Of a stretch of 64,000 nt of DNA, positions 21,273-32,903 are shown one piece after another. Source of the DNA: Bicyclus anynana. Its lineage: Eukaryota; Arthropoda; Insecta; Lepidoptera; Nymphalidae. The notes under the pieces are model-generated. The model had not been told where the DNA came from. It was given only the letters and a program-made list of their open reading frames with translations, and made no database searches. Position 1 is the first letter of the stretch; every line of letters begins with the position of its first letter. The position numbers were made by a program, and so were the translations under genes. The stretch lies in NCBI RefSeq assembly GCF_947172395.1, contig NC_069083.1, positions 1,396,501 to 1,460,500 on the forward strand, written 5' to 3'.

Positions 21273-24200
21273 ATGCCTTTAAACGTACAGGGCACGTTTG
21301 TATCACAGAAAATTAATAAAATACGATGGATACCGGAAGAGTACGTTGAAACTAAAAACTTTTTCACCGGTAGTTGGGACGACGATGTAAATTCTATTAA
21401 AGTTTGGAGTTTCGAAAGTTTGAACGAAGACCAAGACGTGGAAATTCCTCGCCAACTATCAGAATACAAAGTGGAGGGCGATGTTACCCAAATTAAGTTT
21501 ACAGACAAGAAAACTATAGCGGCGTCGGTTTCGAACGGTGACGTGAAAATGCTCGAAGTTAGCGTTTACGATAAACAGACTCCACTGCGAGAAGTTCATA
21601 CATGGAAGAAGTTACACAATTTTGGGTAAATACATTCTTTAAATACTTCCGTCATCATCATAAGTAGCCTATTTTATTATCCTTTTAGAAAATAATTTTT
21701 ATTGTAAACTTCTTATAGAAGAAAGAAAAGCTTAGTATCTATAGTTTAAGCCAGGCTTTGAACCCAGGACTAACAACAAACACTAGGCTTTAATGAGTTA
21801 CTAGTGGAAGCCTGCAACTATGTCCACGTGAAATTCAGAACTTTTCACAAATCCTGTGGTGCCATGGATTTTTCTGTCATGAAAAGTACCCTATGTAATT
21901 AGGACCTCTCTGGTCCAGAGTAAAATCTATTTCAATTCCAAATCACTTCAGTAGCTGCAGTGCAAAGGCAGAACAATCATACACAATATGACAGAGTAAC
22001 ACGGAAACTTTTGCCTTTATAATATCAGTGTGATATAGCTTTTTAACTTTGTATTAATAATTGTAGAGCAGAGACATGTTCCTGCACGTCTCTAGACACA
22101 TTGGAAGGAGACATTGCCAGCATTGGCGAGGATGGCAATGTGAACATACTGAACGGCCGGCGGGGAGATGTCTCACAAGCTATCAAGGGAGCTGACAGCT
22201 GTTCCTTGCATTCTGTGTGCTTTATTAAGCTGAATGAGGTATTGTTGTTTTTTTTTCTAAAATTACTTAAGGGTTAATTAGACTACATAATTTATAGGAT
22301 GTTGTACACATCAAATACATTGAATCAAATGGTTTTTAGTATTCTTTGTTTACAAAATCATACAAGTATACACTTATTTGCATTAACTTTGCACTTATCT
22401 GCATTGTATGGATCACATCAAACAGATTTTGTTTACTGTAAAATTAAAAATCCATTTTATTTATTTTACAAGACTGTGATAACACCTAATGTTAAGTGAC
22501 GTGCAAGTCTAAGATGGAAGCGGGCTTACTTAAAAGAGGCACAACTACTGCTTTTATGTGACATAATCTAAATCTTTTGGCAGTACATCTTTGTTGGTAG
22601 GATGGTAACTAGCCATGGTCTATGCAACATCAGATCAGATCTGAGAAATTTATAAATCATAAAATCCCAAACTGACCAGAGCTGAGAATGGAACCTAGGA
22701 CCACTTTGTTGAGAACCGCAACACTACCGATTGAGGTTTTCTTTCTTAATTGGTCCAGGTCAAGAAAGGGTGGTAACTAGTTCGGCTGTGGCTAGTTACC
22801 ACCCTACCAGCAAAGACGTACCGCCAAGCGATATTGCGTTCTAATAAAATGTTGTGTAGAAACTGAAATAGGTGAAGGTTTTCATCGTCCTCCCAGTTAG
22901 GCCGCTTTCACTTACCATCGCATTTTGATTTTGAAGAATAATAAAAAAACACTTGGCAGGTAATAACAGGCAATATAAGGGGTCACATGAAAATCTGGGA
23001 CATTCGCTCCTCCACCAACAAACCAGCGGCAGCATTCCTTCTAGCAGGAGACGAACTCGCAGCAACTTGTATAGTACATCATCCAACACAGCCACATATC
23101 ATCTTAGCTGGCAGTGAATCAGGTATTTTACTAAATACTTGAATATGAATTGTTATTGTATAACTTAAAGGAATTTGACACATCAGAGGCATTGCCATGA
23201 TCTTTGTCTTGGATGGAAATGATTTGTCTTATAGTCTGATATAAGCTTTGCTTTGATAAGGAGTTTGAAATAATATTCAGAATTTACTGTATTGCTCAGA
23301 AGACAAATTCAATAAGCAGTTTGCAGCTTTTAAGCTCACAGCACAGATCACACATATATACTAGTGAACTAAAGCTTTTTTATTGAAAAACCATTGCCTT
23401 AAAACAGAGAAACACTGCCCTTCTGACCAGAACACAGCAATGCTGCAGATATAAGCTTGGCAATAGTGCTTCCTGAACAAGCTCTGTCACTAAAAAATAT
23501 ACTAATGCCTATGGAATTCCCTTGCAACACACACATTACATCACTAGCATCTAGCAAAAAAGTCCAGTTTTTATTTGATCTACACTGAAACTCAAGACCG
23601 TAGCTACCGCCGTATCACTGATAAGGGGCCCCCCGAACTTTAGGGCAAAAATAAGAATAAAAAGTAATCAACAATTAACTCTTGCTGTGCTTCCCAGAGA
23701 AGAAAACATGAAAAACTGCTAAAGAGATTTTTGAGATTTGCCGGTCGTCTATTAGGCCCCCATACTATACTATGCACAAAAATTAAGGGAGCAGAAAAAA
23801 AATCCAAATTTTTGGGGGATTTTCAACAGGCTGTAACTTATACAAAAATGGTCGTATAGCAAAAAAAAAAAACCAAAATTGTAGCTCTAAGTGTGTAGTT
23901 TTTAGATCTGAGTTTGAAAATTTTTTTTTGAAAATATTTTTCGAGTAATCATAAGAAAACCACCGAAAAAAAATTTTCGAAATTTTTTTGGTTTTTTTTT
24001 TAATCTACGGACGTGGAAAAATTTTTTTCGACTTAACCTCCATATGGACCGGATAGCTTGTTTATTCAGATTTAATTTCGTTTTTTTAAATCTCGATACA
24101 AGCATTTCTCGCTGAGATATCGATGTTTGAATGGAAAAAGATCATTTTGTCTTTGATTACCAATATCTCAGCAAACAATGATTGCACAGAAATTTTGAGG

Positions 24201-24569
24201 TTGGTTTTAAAAACTTGAATAAATTTTCTACAAGGATTAGCAATTGAATTTTGAAAAAAAATTTTTTTTTCAATCATTACATGAATTTGAAAAAGCATCC
24301 AAAAAAGGGCTTTTTGTCGTTTTTTGGAAAATCAAGCGCCCAATCAAAAATATTGCGGAAACCACTGACGTTAAGTGTGCCTTTTACTGTTCAATATACC
24401 CACAAAAACCCTACAAAGTTTCAATTCAATCCAGCCAACCGTTTTTTTTTCCCACTTGATCGAATTTTTGAAAAAATTAAAGGAGCATGAATTTCGCTCT
24501 GAAAATGTCATAATTTTTATAATGCGGGCTGTTATCAGGAGCAGAGGTGGCAATACGCGATATTAGCAC

Positions 24570-24638
<69 letters not shown>

Positions 24639-25182
24639 ACGCACACACACATCTTCGGAGAGTGAGTTTGGAGTCACAAAATACTGTGGAAGTGACGAAC
24701 CACAGTGTGTCAATCTCTGATAAAACCACACACATACACGTGCGCAAGCACAAAACCGTAAATCCGCCGTGCAACCTCCACGTGGTACGCTTTGGGTAAC
24801 GCTAATGTCGGCGGTAATTTTTTTTTTAATTTTTTTTGATTTGGGCCAATTGAAAAAAAAATAAAAATTTTTTTTTTTGTTTCTCAAAAATTTTCGATTT
24901 TTTTTTTCTTAAATTTTTCAAGTCACTAATACAGAATTGAGAGAAAAATGAAAAAAAAAAAAATTTTTCATTTTTGATAAAAATTTAAAAAAATTAAAAA
25001 AAAAATTACCGCCGACATTAGCGTTACCCAAAGCGTACCACGTGGAGGTTGCACGGCGGATTTACGGTTTTGTGCTTGCGCACGTGTATGTGTGTGGTTT
25101 TATCAAAGATTGAGACACTGTGGTTCGTCACTTCCACAGTATTTTGTGACTCCAAACTCACTCTCCGAAGATGTGTGTGTGC

Positions 25183-25251
<69 letters not shown>

Positions 25252-27697
25252 GTGCTAATACCGCGTATTGCCACCTCTGCTCCTGATAACAGCCCGCATT
25301 ATAAAAATTATGACATTTTCAGAGCGAAATTCTTGCTCCTTTAATTTTTTCAAAAATTCGATCAAGTGGGAAAAAAAAACGGTTGGCTGGATTGAATTGA
25401 AACTTTGTAGGGTTTTTGTGGGTATATTGAACAGTAAAAGGCACACTTAACGTCAGTGGTTTCCGCAATATTTTTGATTGGGCGCTTGATTTTCCAAAAA
25501 ACGACAAAAAGCCCTTTTTTGGATGCTTTTTCAAATTCATGTAATGATTGAAAAAAATTTTTTTTTCAAAATTCAATTGCTAATCCTTGTAGAAGATTTA
25601 TTCAAGTTTTTAAAACCAACCTCAAAATTTCTGTGCAATCATTGGTTGCTGAGATATTGGTAATTAAAGACAAAATGATCTTTTTCCATTCAAACATCGA
25701 TATCTCAGCGAGAAATGCTCGTATCGAGATTTAAAAAAAACGAAATTAAATCTGAATAAACAAGCTATCCGGTCCATATGGAGGTTGAGTCGAAAAAATT
25801 TTTTCCACGTCCGTAGATTAAAAAAAAAAAACCAAAAAAATTTCGAAAATTTTTTTTCGGTGGTTTTCTTATGATTACTCGAAAAATATTTTCAAAAAAA
25901 AATTTTCAAACTCAGATCTAAAAACTACACACTTAGAACTACAATTTTGGTTTTTTTTTTTGCTATACGACCATTTTTGTATAAGTTACAGCCTGTTGAA
26001 AATCCCCCAAAAATTTGGATTTTTTTTCTGCTCCCTTAATTTTTGTGCATAGTATATTTTGATACAGGGCCGGGCAATGTTGTTAAATAATGTTAGATGT
26101 GTTACTAGGTCATGAAAAATGAGGTGCTCAAAAGATTAAATTTCCACATCTCAATGTAAGTTGTGATCAACTACAAACATTATTTAAACAAATAATACCT
26201 AAATATTGTCTACAATGGCTAGTTGTGTGTTCAGGAAGTGCAAAAACTATATATACATCTATCTATACTTATAATAAATCTGTAGAGAGGTCAATTCTGT
26301 ACATGAAATATATTTCCAAAATAACTATCAGGGGGTGATTAGTGATCGATACTGATGCCAAAAATGCAATCAGTAAAATTTTTGTCTGTCTGTCTGTATG
26401 TTCTTTATAGAAACAAAAACTACTGGACGGATTTTAACGAAAATTGGTACAATTATTCTACATACTCCTGGGCAGGTTATAGTATACTTTTCATTACGCT
26501 ACGATCAATAGGAGCAGAGCAGTGAAGAGAAATGTTGAGAAAACGGGAGAAGTTACTCAATTTTTTAAGCTTCCGTCGCGTGTACAGCCTTAATGGTTAA
26601 AGCTACATGGAAATCATGTATGACGGAAATTTTCTCCTTAAAATTATCTATAAAAACATAACAGCATATATATGTCTATCTTTTATGGTTGACTCACAAT
26701 AACACGTGTAACTCCCGATAGCTTAGCAGTTCGGTGCTTTCTAATTATATTTGTCTACTCTTATGTTTATAACACTCATCACTCATCCCTAACTAAAAAA
26801 GTTAACATTATTACCTATTCAATAAAAAAAGAAATCATAAAAATCGGTAAAGAAATACCAAAGTTATACAAGAAATACGCTAAGCCATCGCGCGTGAATA
26901 CTAATTCATGCTATATGGATTATTTTTGTGTAACGGTTGACGCGCTCGATGCGACTCGCGGGGGGGGGAATAAATAAAGAAGTGCAGCCTTAATGAGTAG
27001 GGTAGGGGTAGGGTAGGGTAGGATAGGGGTAAGGTAGGGGTAGTGTAGGGTAGGGGTAGGGTAGGGTAGGATAGGGGTAGTTGAAAGTTTACAACGACTT
27101 TCACGCGGACGAAGTCGCGGGCGTCCGCTAGTAAATAAATAATGGAATTAAAAGACAAAATTGAGCATGTTTGCATTTTGTAGCCTATTATTCAAATCAT
27201 TTTTTGCGGTGATTTTGTAGGGACATAACCCATCTATAGTTTAGAATTATCATTAGGACCAGGGCCCCTCCAAGACAAGCTATGCCACTGCTAAAACTTG
27301 AAAAATTTTGTCACTTTTTGAGTAGCATACACTCAAAATCTTGTACTTACCTCTTGTAGGTGCCCTCGCCGTATGGGACCTGAGGATGAACCAATTCCCC
27401 ACATCATTACTAAACGCCCACGCCGCTGGGATAACAGAAATGCAATTCCATCCAGAGAATCCAAACAAACTGATCACTTCATCTGTTTCCGGTGAAGTTT
27501 GGGATTGGAGTATGGAAACTTTAACGAAGAAAGCTCAAGAAGATTGTGTGCCATTAGAGGATAAAACTGCCATGAACGTGAACACTCTGATGCCGGTGCT
27601 GCATAAAGCTGTCAACACACTCCACTGTGACAGAGGTAGGATACTATGCGGTGCAGACAATGAAGCTGTTTATTTGTTAAAGAATTACAAATACTAG
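21273..27697 (+). CDS. Nup43: Nucleoporin Nup43 (WD40 protein of the Y complex)
   Basis: Nup43 is a peripheral seven-bladed WD40 subunit of the Nup107-160 (Y) complex of the nuclear pore scaffold. Four exons join in phase: 21273-21625, 22067-22238, 22960-23122 and 27360-27697, giving 1026 nt (341 codons plus stop TAG), near the usual family length. The N-terminus MPLNVQGTFVSQKINKIRW and FFTGSWDDDVNSIKVW match the family start. SIGEDGNVNIL (exon 2), GHMKIWDIR (exon 3), and AVWDLRMNQFPTSLLNAHAAG and FHPENPNKLITSS (exon 4) are WD-repeat signatures; the protein ends LCGADNEAVYLL plus a short tail. Donors are GTAAAT, GTATTG and GTATTT; acceptors TTGTAG, TTGGCAG and CTTGTAG. Intron 2 contains SINE fragments. 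Intron 3 (4.2 kb) is filled by nested transposons. An RTE LINE begins about 110 bp past the stop, probably in the 3' UTR. Confidence 0.94.
22490..22921. repeat. Two Metulj-like SINE fragments head to head (Nup43 intron 2)
   Basis: 22490-22690 reads as a degraded minus-strand copy (AAGATGGAAGCGGGCTTACTT, TAGGATGGTAACTAGCCATGG). About 22730-22921 reads as a plus-strand piece (AAGACGTACCGCCAAGCGAT, AATTGGTCCAGGTC). Compare the full copies at 40641-40958 and 56461-56787. The opposed arrangement gives a partial foldback. Confidence 0.6.
23766..26056. mobile_element. 2.29-kb foldback element with about 1.06-kb inverted arms
   Basis: The left arm, 23766 to about 24835, is repeated in reverse complement from about 25000 to 26056; about 165 bp of A/T-rich spacer lies between. 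The ends read TATACTATGCACAAAAATTA and its complement, and comparison with the uninterrupted copy near 55440 suggests a TA target duplication. Each arm holds a mirrored microsatellite, (CA)n at 24567-24650 and (GT)n at 25171-25253. The arms differ at scattered positions (GCGATATTAG versus GCGGTATTAG; ATCTCTGA versus ATCTTTGA), which argues against a simple assembly fold. No transposase ORF: the open frames here are repeat translations. It lies in Nup43 intron 3, so it would be transcribed as a long hairpin. Confidence 0.85.
26258..27131 (+). mobile_element. Non-autonomous Helitron (874 bp)
   Basis: The ends fit a Helitron: 5' TC (26258), 3' CTAG (27128-27131), a GC-rich hairpin GCGGACG...CGTCCGC just before the 3' end, and insertion between A (26257) and T (27132) without target duplication. 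The same host repeat at 41443-41650 lacks the insertion: its sequence ATATATACA|TAAATATATA is continuous at 41510/41511. No Rep/helicase is encoded. A related copy of the 5' third lies inverted at 52140-52432 and also begins with TC. Confidence 0.87.
26997..27080 (+). repeat. G-rich minisatellite (TAGGG/TAGGGG units)
   Basis: About 84 bp of GGGTAGGGGTAGGGTAGGGT-type units with a higher-order period of around 45 bp (the block ending GGATAGGGGTA recurs). It lies inside the Helitron. Runs of three or four G at short spacing could form a G-quadruplex on the plus strand. Confidence 0.85.
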
Positions 27698-27807
27698 TAT
27701 TAAATAATGTTTTTTCTATGTTGTACATGATGTCTTTAACTTATTTTTTTCTGACTACCCACAAATTATTGAAAAGGAATATTAGACATAAGTTATCGAA
27801 AGTATAT

Positions 27808-29725
27808 CCAAGGTATGTGTATTCTTGCACATACAATAATGGGTTGTTATCAATGCCGATGTTGACCTCAGTACTGTTCGTCATTAGTTTGGTCTTCTTT
27901 GTGTTCATTTTGAGTCCGATTTTAATGCTCTCTTCATGTAGATTCGAAACCATGCACCCGAGTTTGATTGGATCTTCCTCAAATAGTACGAGGTCATCTG
28001 CGAATCTGAGATGGTTAAGTTTTTTACCATTAACATTGATTCCGAAGTCTTCCCATTCTAAGTTGCGGAATACGCTTTCCAACACGGCTGAAAACAGTTT
28101 GGGGGATAAAGGGTCCCCTTGTCTGACACCTCTTTCAATTTTAAACTCGTTTCCTAAGCTTTCTAGTTGGATTTTAGCTTTATTGTTGTTATAAATCATA
28201 TTTATGATGTCAATGTATGCTGCGGGTACTCCTTGCTGATCTAAACTGTCTAAGAGGGATTCATGGCTTATACTGTCGAAGGCTTTGGCGTAGTCGATAA
28301 ACGCTATGTATATTTTTTTTGTTATGCTCCGTGTATTTTTCGAGTATTTGTTTGACAGTGTGGATGTGGTCGAGTGTAGAAAATCCTTTTCTGAAGCCCG
28401 CTTGTTCCACTGGCTGTTGTTCGTCCAGAGTTTTAGTGATTCTGTCAAGTATTATCTTCGCAAATACTTTGTACACATTAGACATCAGACTGATTGGCCT
28501 GTAGTTTTCCAAGTCGTTTTTATCACCCTTTTTATGCAGTAGAATAATGTGGGATTTGGTCCATTGCTCTGGAATTTTGCATTTTAATATGATTTCGTTG
28601 AATAGTTTTGTAAGGATAGGAACCAGTTCTTCCATTGTACCCTTTAGCAACTCGTTTGCTATTCTATCCGGCCCTGGAGATCTTTCTGCTTTTTGGCTTT
28701 TTATTGACTTCTCAACCTCGCATTGTAATATTTCAGGTATTGGATCCTCAGGGTTTACCCGCGTCGGCTCCAAAAGTGTGCCACTCTGTTTGGTCTTTGC
28801 ATTGTGACTTTGTGTTTGTGTGGCATAGAGCTGGCTGTAGAAGAGCGTGGCTAGGTCCTTGATATCCTTTCTTTTCGAAGTAGTTGTTGTTTTCCTTTTA
28901 AGCCTAGGTATCCATTCCTTCCCTGATTCTCTTAGTTCTTTCAGCGCCTTTTTCACTCCTCCCGTCCTCGTTATGTGGCGTTCTAAAGTCTTAAGTCTTA
29001 TTCTTTTCCTATCCTTTCGTATATTTTCCCTTATTTTTTTACTTAGATCTGTTATCTTTTTAATTGATTCCTTTCGCTGTTTGCTTGATATTAGATCTTT
29101 TCGGTCCTTCAATAGATGTAGGGTGTAATCGCTTAGTTGGTATTTATTATTTTGTTGATTTCTGTAAATGTTGATTGTTTTAAGTCTATTTTCTAGAAGT
29201 TCATATTTTTTTTAGTGGGTCTAATCCTTCGTTTGTAATTTGCTTTTTGATTTCTTCAAAGTGGTTTTCATCTACAAGGGTCGGAAGCACTTTCTGTTCA
29301 TATCTATGATTTTTCATGTGATGTCTCGGTGTTTTGATCTGTTCCGTTCTTAATGAGCAGCGCACCATTCTATGGTTTGTGTTGAAATTTAGCTTGTTTA
29401 TGACCTTTGTGTCAGTGAATGCTTTAGGGTGATTGCTTATAATATAATCAATTTCATTTTTATAGGAACCATCGGGTGAGATCCAAGTCCATTTATTTCG
29501 TGTGTTTTTCTTAAAAGTTGAGTTAAGAACTGTGAGATTATGTTCCATGAGAAATTCAACTAGTTTTTGGCCATTGCGACTTCTTTTTCCGTGTCCGAAC
29601 TTTCCAAGCACATATTCTTCGTTATTTTGTCGGGCCCCAACTTGGGCATTGAAGTCACCCATAAGTAGGATGTGCTTATCTGCGTTGGTCCTTATTGCTC
29701 GTGACATCTCATCATAGAAAGACTC
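27808..29725 (-). pseudogene. RTE endonuclease-reverse transcriptase, inverted 5' segment
   Basis: Reading from 29725 down: endonuclease motifs LLMGDFNAQVG and WTWISPDGSYKNEIDYI; a frame break near 29113-29200; RT motifs NYRPISLMSNVYK, GFRKGFSTLDHI, DYAKAFDSI, GVRQGDPLSPKLF and the catalytic FADD; then QEYTYLG at the junction. A second frame break lies near 28310 in a run of T. The frames are 29201-29725, 28261-29112 and about 27808-28325. The endonuclease start is missing. Not functional. Confidence 0.9.
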
Positions 29726-29727
29726 TA

Positions 29728-30197
29728 ATACTGCAAGTTGTTACCTTCAGGGACCAAATGACTAAAGAAATCAGCACGAGAATTGCCGTTGGCTGGAAAA
29801 GATATTGGTCCCTGAAGGAGATAATGAAATCCAAGGAACTGAGCATGGTAATTAAGAGGAAGGCCTTCAACACGTGTATCTTGCCATGCCTAACATACGG
29901 CTGTGAAACCTGGGCGCTCACCATGGCTCAAAGGGCTAAACTGGCCAGGTGCCAACGATCCATGGAGAGGAGCATGACTGGCCACAAGACACTACGGGGA
30001 AGTGGAGCAGACTGGTGACGGAATGGTACCCTAGAGATGGCAGAAGGAATCGGGGTAAACAGTTCATTAGATGGGAGGATGACTTAAAGCTCACAGCAGG
30101 TCCAAAGTGGAGAAGGGTCGTATTAGAGAGAGAGCAGTGGAAGTCGCTGGAGGAGGCCTATGCCGAAAGGCACACTATGTTAAGAGATATTCTTTAA
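29728..30197 (+). pseudogene. RTE reverse transcriptase C-terminus, 3' segment
   Basis: Continues the protein after QEYTYLG, with RDQMTKEISTRI, NTCILPCLTYGCETWALT, RWEDDLKLTAGPKWRR and EQWKSLEEAYAERHTML before TAA. One frame change near 29980-30000 splits it. The tail ends in (TTA)n. The C-terminal domain is typical of lepidopteran RTE elements. Confidence 0.88.
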
Positions 30198-30301
30198 AAA
30201 AAAATGAAAACAAAATGTATTGTATATATAATTGTAATTTCTTAACACAGAATAAAGGGCTTATTATTATTATTATATTATTATTATTATCGAAAGTATA
30301 T

Positions 30302-32903
30302 ACTCATAGGAGGTTAAAAATTCGTGATGATCATGGTGTGCACAGGATTTTTTAGCAGGGCACAATATGATAAAATACCTCATAAAATTAATATTATATA
30401 GGTATAGTCAATTTATATTTTTACCAAAATTAGTATGATGCTTGGCATTGGCAATATATAAAAAAAAAAATTATATACCTTTCTGATGTTTTTCGAAATG
30501 TGCCTGACTATGTTTCTTAAACATAAGCTTGTTCATCGCGGCTTAAACAGTGTGCTGAACAGTTTTTAGATTGGTCGAGGTTTCCGTTTTACTGCCCTAC
30601 AGCAATGTCTTATTCACGACACATGAAATGAATGTTATAGTAAACACTTTAACTTTAATGACAGTATAAATTCTTAATTGTAAAGTAAGTAATCTAAGAG
30701 TTAAATACCTACTTTTCCATTGAAAATATTCGTATGAATTGAATAAAAGGCTGTCTCAGAATTTAAATATACGTTTATTTGTGAAGTAAATACTCTTAAG
30801 AAATAATATACATTTATATAGAATAATACACCAAGTCAGTCTTTGCATGCCTAAATAGTCAATTGGTAAGATATTTTACATTTTATTTACACTTTTATTT
30901 TTTTAAATAAGAATAAACTACTCGTATTGAGTACTAAGTTATAATACATTATCCGGTCTAAGAGCCAGTGAATAATTATAATGCTATTCAATATTTTTAA
31001 TATTAAAAGACACTAATCATAGGTAACATTATGCTCAGATAGGTAATTCAATTTGCCATACGACTTTATTAAATGTATTATTTTTAATTTGAAGACAATA
31101 TTTTATTTGATTAATCAACTGATCCTACTAAATGATTCATACGATGTAGACAAGTCACTTACGTTCAATTAGTTTTTTTATAAATATTTTGCACAGCACA
31201 AATATTCACTTGCTCTTAGCCTACACACTAAAAGGCACCATTCCAACAACCATACGTTTATATTGCTTTCATAAAATGGTAACTTGACAAGACCAAAGCC
31301 AATGGCACCACACTCCACAAAATAACTATTATTTCAACCAATGGAACACAAGCTTTAAAATATCCTTTTTTTATGAAGTTGATTAATATAAAGCACTAAT
31401 AATATTTTTAGAGCTTTCAATGTACCTTTTAAAAGAAATGGAAAAGAAGTATTGAAGTTTGTCCAAATAAAACTATAAGAATTAGTGTAGAATGTATTTG
31501 AAACCAAGTAAATATTATTATTTTTTAATTTCTTTAAAAGTATTCTATGAGTAAACCATTTTATTTGATACATGCCCATATCTTGTTATAATGCAAAGTA
31601 AGAAAAACAATCAGCCATATTGAATTTAGTGTGACGTCTTTTTAGTCTACCATACCATACCATACCAAAATAAATTAAAAGCTTGTGTTCCAAAATTACA
31701 ACCACAATAAAAATCCGAACGTAAGTAAATTTAAATTTAAAAGAATTTATCTTATAGCAGCCTCAAAAACTGGAATAAATGTTTAAGATTAATATTTTAA
31801 ATATAAACAACATTTATTAAGAGTAAGTATATGATGAATATTTGGCATCTTATTCACATGTAGGTATACCACTAAATGTGTTAACAATACAATTAACACA
31901 GAGTATATATGCATTTAATATTAATTATTTATAACGTAATGTTTATATAACTGTATCACTCAATATTGTTCAGGAATATAACACAGCTCAGCGTGATTCT
32001 AAACAAAATCCTAATATTTATAATACTTAAAGCACCTTAATGTTGGTATAGCTGGACCAGAAATATAAAAATCCTTTATTGAGAGCGCCACAAGTATTTT
32101 TAACAGTACATTCTTCGTATGTTAGTAGAAGAAATTGGTTCTTTTTGTGACCAGCTAAATCTATCAGGGATCAGTCGCTGGTCTATAAACTGATTTTATA
32201 GCATATGATGTTTTAAATTGAAGGTCATTCCAATAAGCGACTCTTCGGGCTGTGTTAATTTATGGGTATTACCTATTGTCCACCACAAAACTTCCACAGT
32301 GGACAGCCTTTGGGTTTTACCTTAATTAACAATTTGACAAGACTATTTGTGTGCTCTTGCAGTCTCCTTTTGTGTTACATGGCATATATTAGTTCTTTTA
32401 TTTACTACAATATAGCAGGGTTACATGTCCTGGTCAAGCTATACCTACAACAACTTACGGCATAAACAAAATCGACATTGATTAGAAAAATCATAAGGTT
32501 CATTCGAGCTCGTAATTCGGCAATTACCATAGCCTGGCCCAAAATTATAAAACCAAGCCAACATTTAGAAAGTTGAACCCATTCTGTTGCATTTCGCTTA
32601 CCACACATTTTCCAACATTGGTCCAATTCTTCAAAAACCATTTGGCGATTCTGAATATTTAACAAAATTGGATAGTTCTTTTCCTGAATACAGTATTGAC
32701 CAAACCTGGAGTTTTACCTGGATTACCTCGAACCTAAAGAAGAAATCTTCAGTTTAACGACTGATATTATTTCAGTACTTGAAATATAATATACTGGGTT
32801 TGTATTGCACAGAAGATGTAGTCCAACTTTCCCTAGTTTTAGGCTTGATTTGGAAAAAAGGTCACTGCAACCGCTTGGTCCACGGTTCCTCATGACTACC
32901 AAC
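30302..32903. other. AT-rich non-coding region between Nup43 and the RhoGAP gene
   Basis: No supported exon. The two genes converge here, so both 3' untranslated regions probably lie within it. An AATAAA at about 30741 (in TTGAATAAAAGG) is a candidate Nup43 poly(A) signal. A short (CCATA)n run occurs near 31650-31668. Confidence 0.45.

Larger units (their letters stand above)
23594..27292 (+). mobile_element. Non-autonomous DNA transposon interrupted by later insertions
   Basis: The left part (23594-23765: GTAGCTACCGCCGTATCA, GGGGCCCCCCGAACT, TGCCGGTCGTCTATTAGGCC) matches 55198-55437, with continuation TTTTGATACAG just after the foldback at 26057. An end similar to AGCTACGCCACTGCT appears at 27278-27292. 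The element was split by the foldback at 23766-26056 and by a further repeat that itself carries a Helitron. The layering is inferred from the uninterrupted copies at 55198-55473 and 41443-41650. Confidence 0.6.
27808..30286. mobile_element. RTE-type LINE with inverted 5' part (twin priming)
   Basis: TTATCGAAAGTATAT occurs at 27793-27807 and again at 30287-30301, a 15-bp target duplication bounding the insertion. From 27808 to about 29727 the element reads on the minus strand; from about 29728 to 30286 it reads on the plus strand and ends in a (TTA)n tail. The inverted part ends at the codons just before those with which the plus part resumes, exactly the product expected from twin priming. 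It lies about 110 bp past the Nup43 stop codon. Confidence 0.9.

Noticed and set aside
24251..25576. Several open frames in the foldback arms
   Set aside because: They are low-complexity translations of A/T runs and (CA)n/(GT)n tracts and occur in mirror pairs; no protein family.
23766..26056. Palindrome as a pure assembly or hairpin-read artefact
   Set aside because: The arms differ at scattered positions, have a distinct spacer and TA-type flanks; still worth checking in reads.
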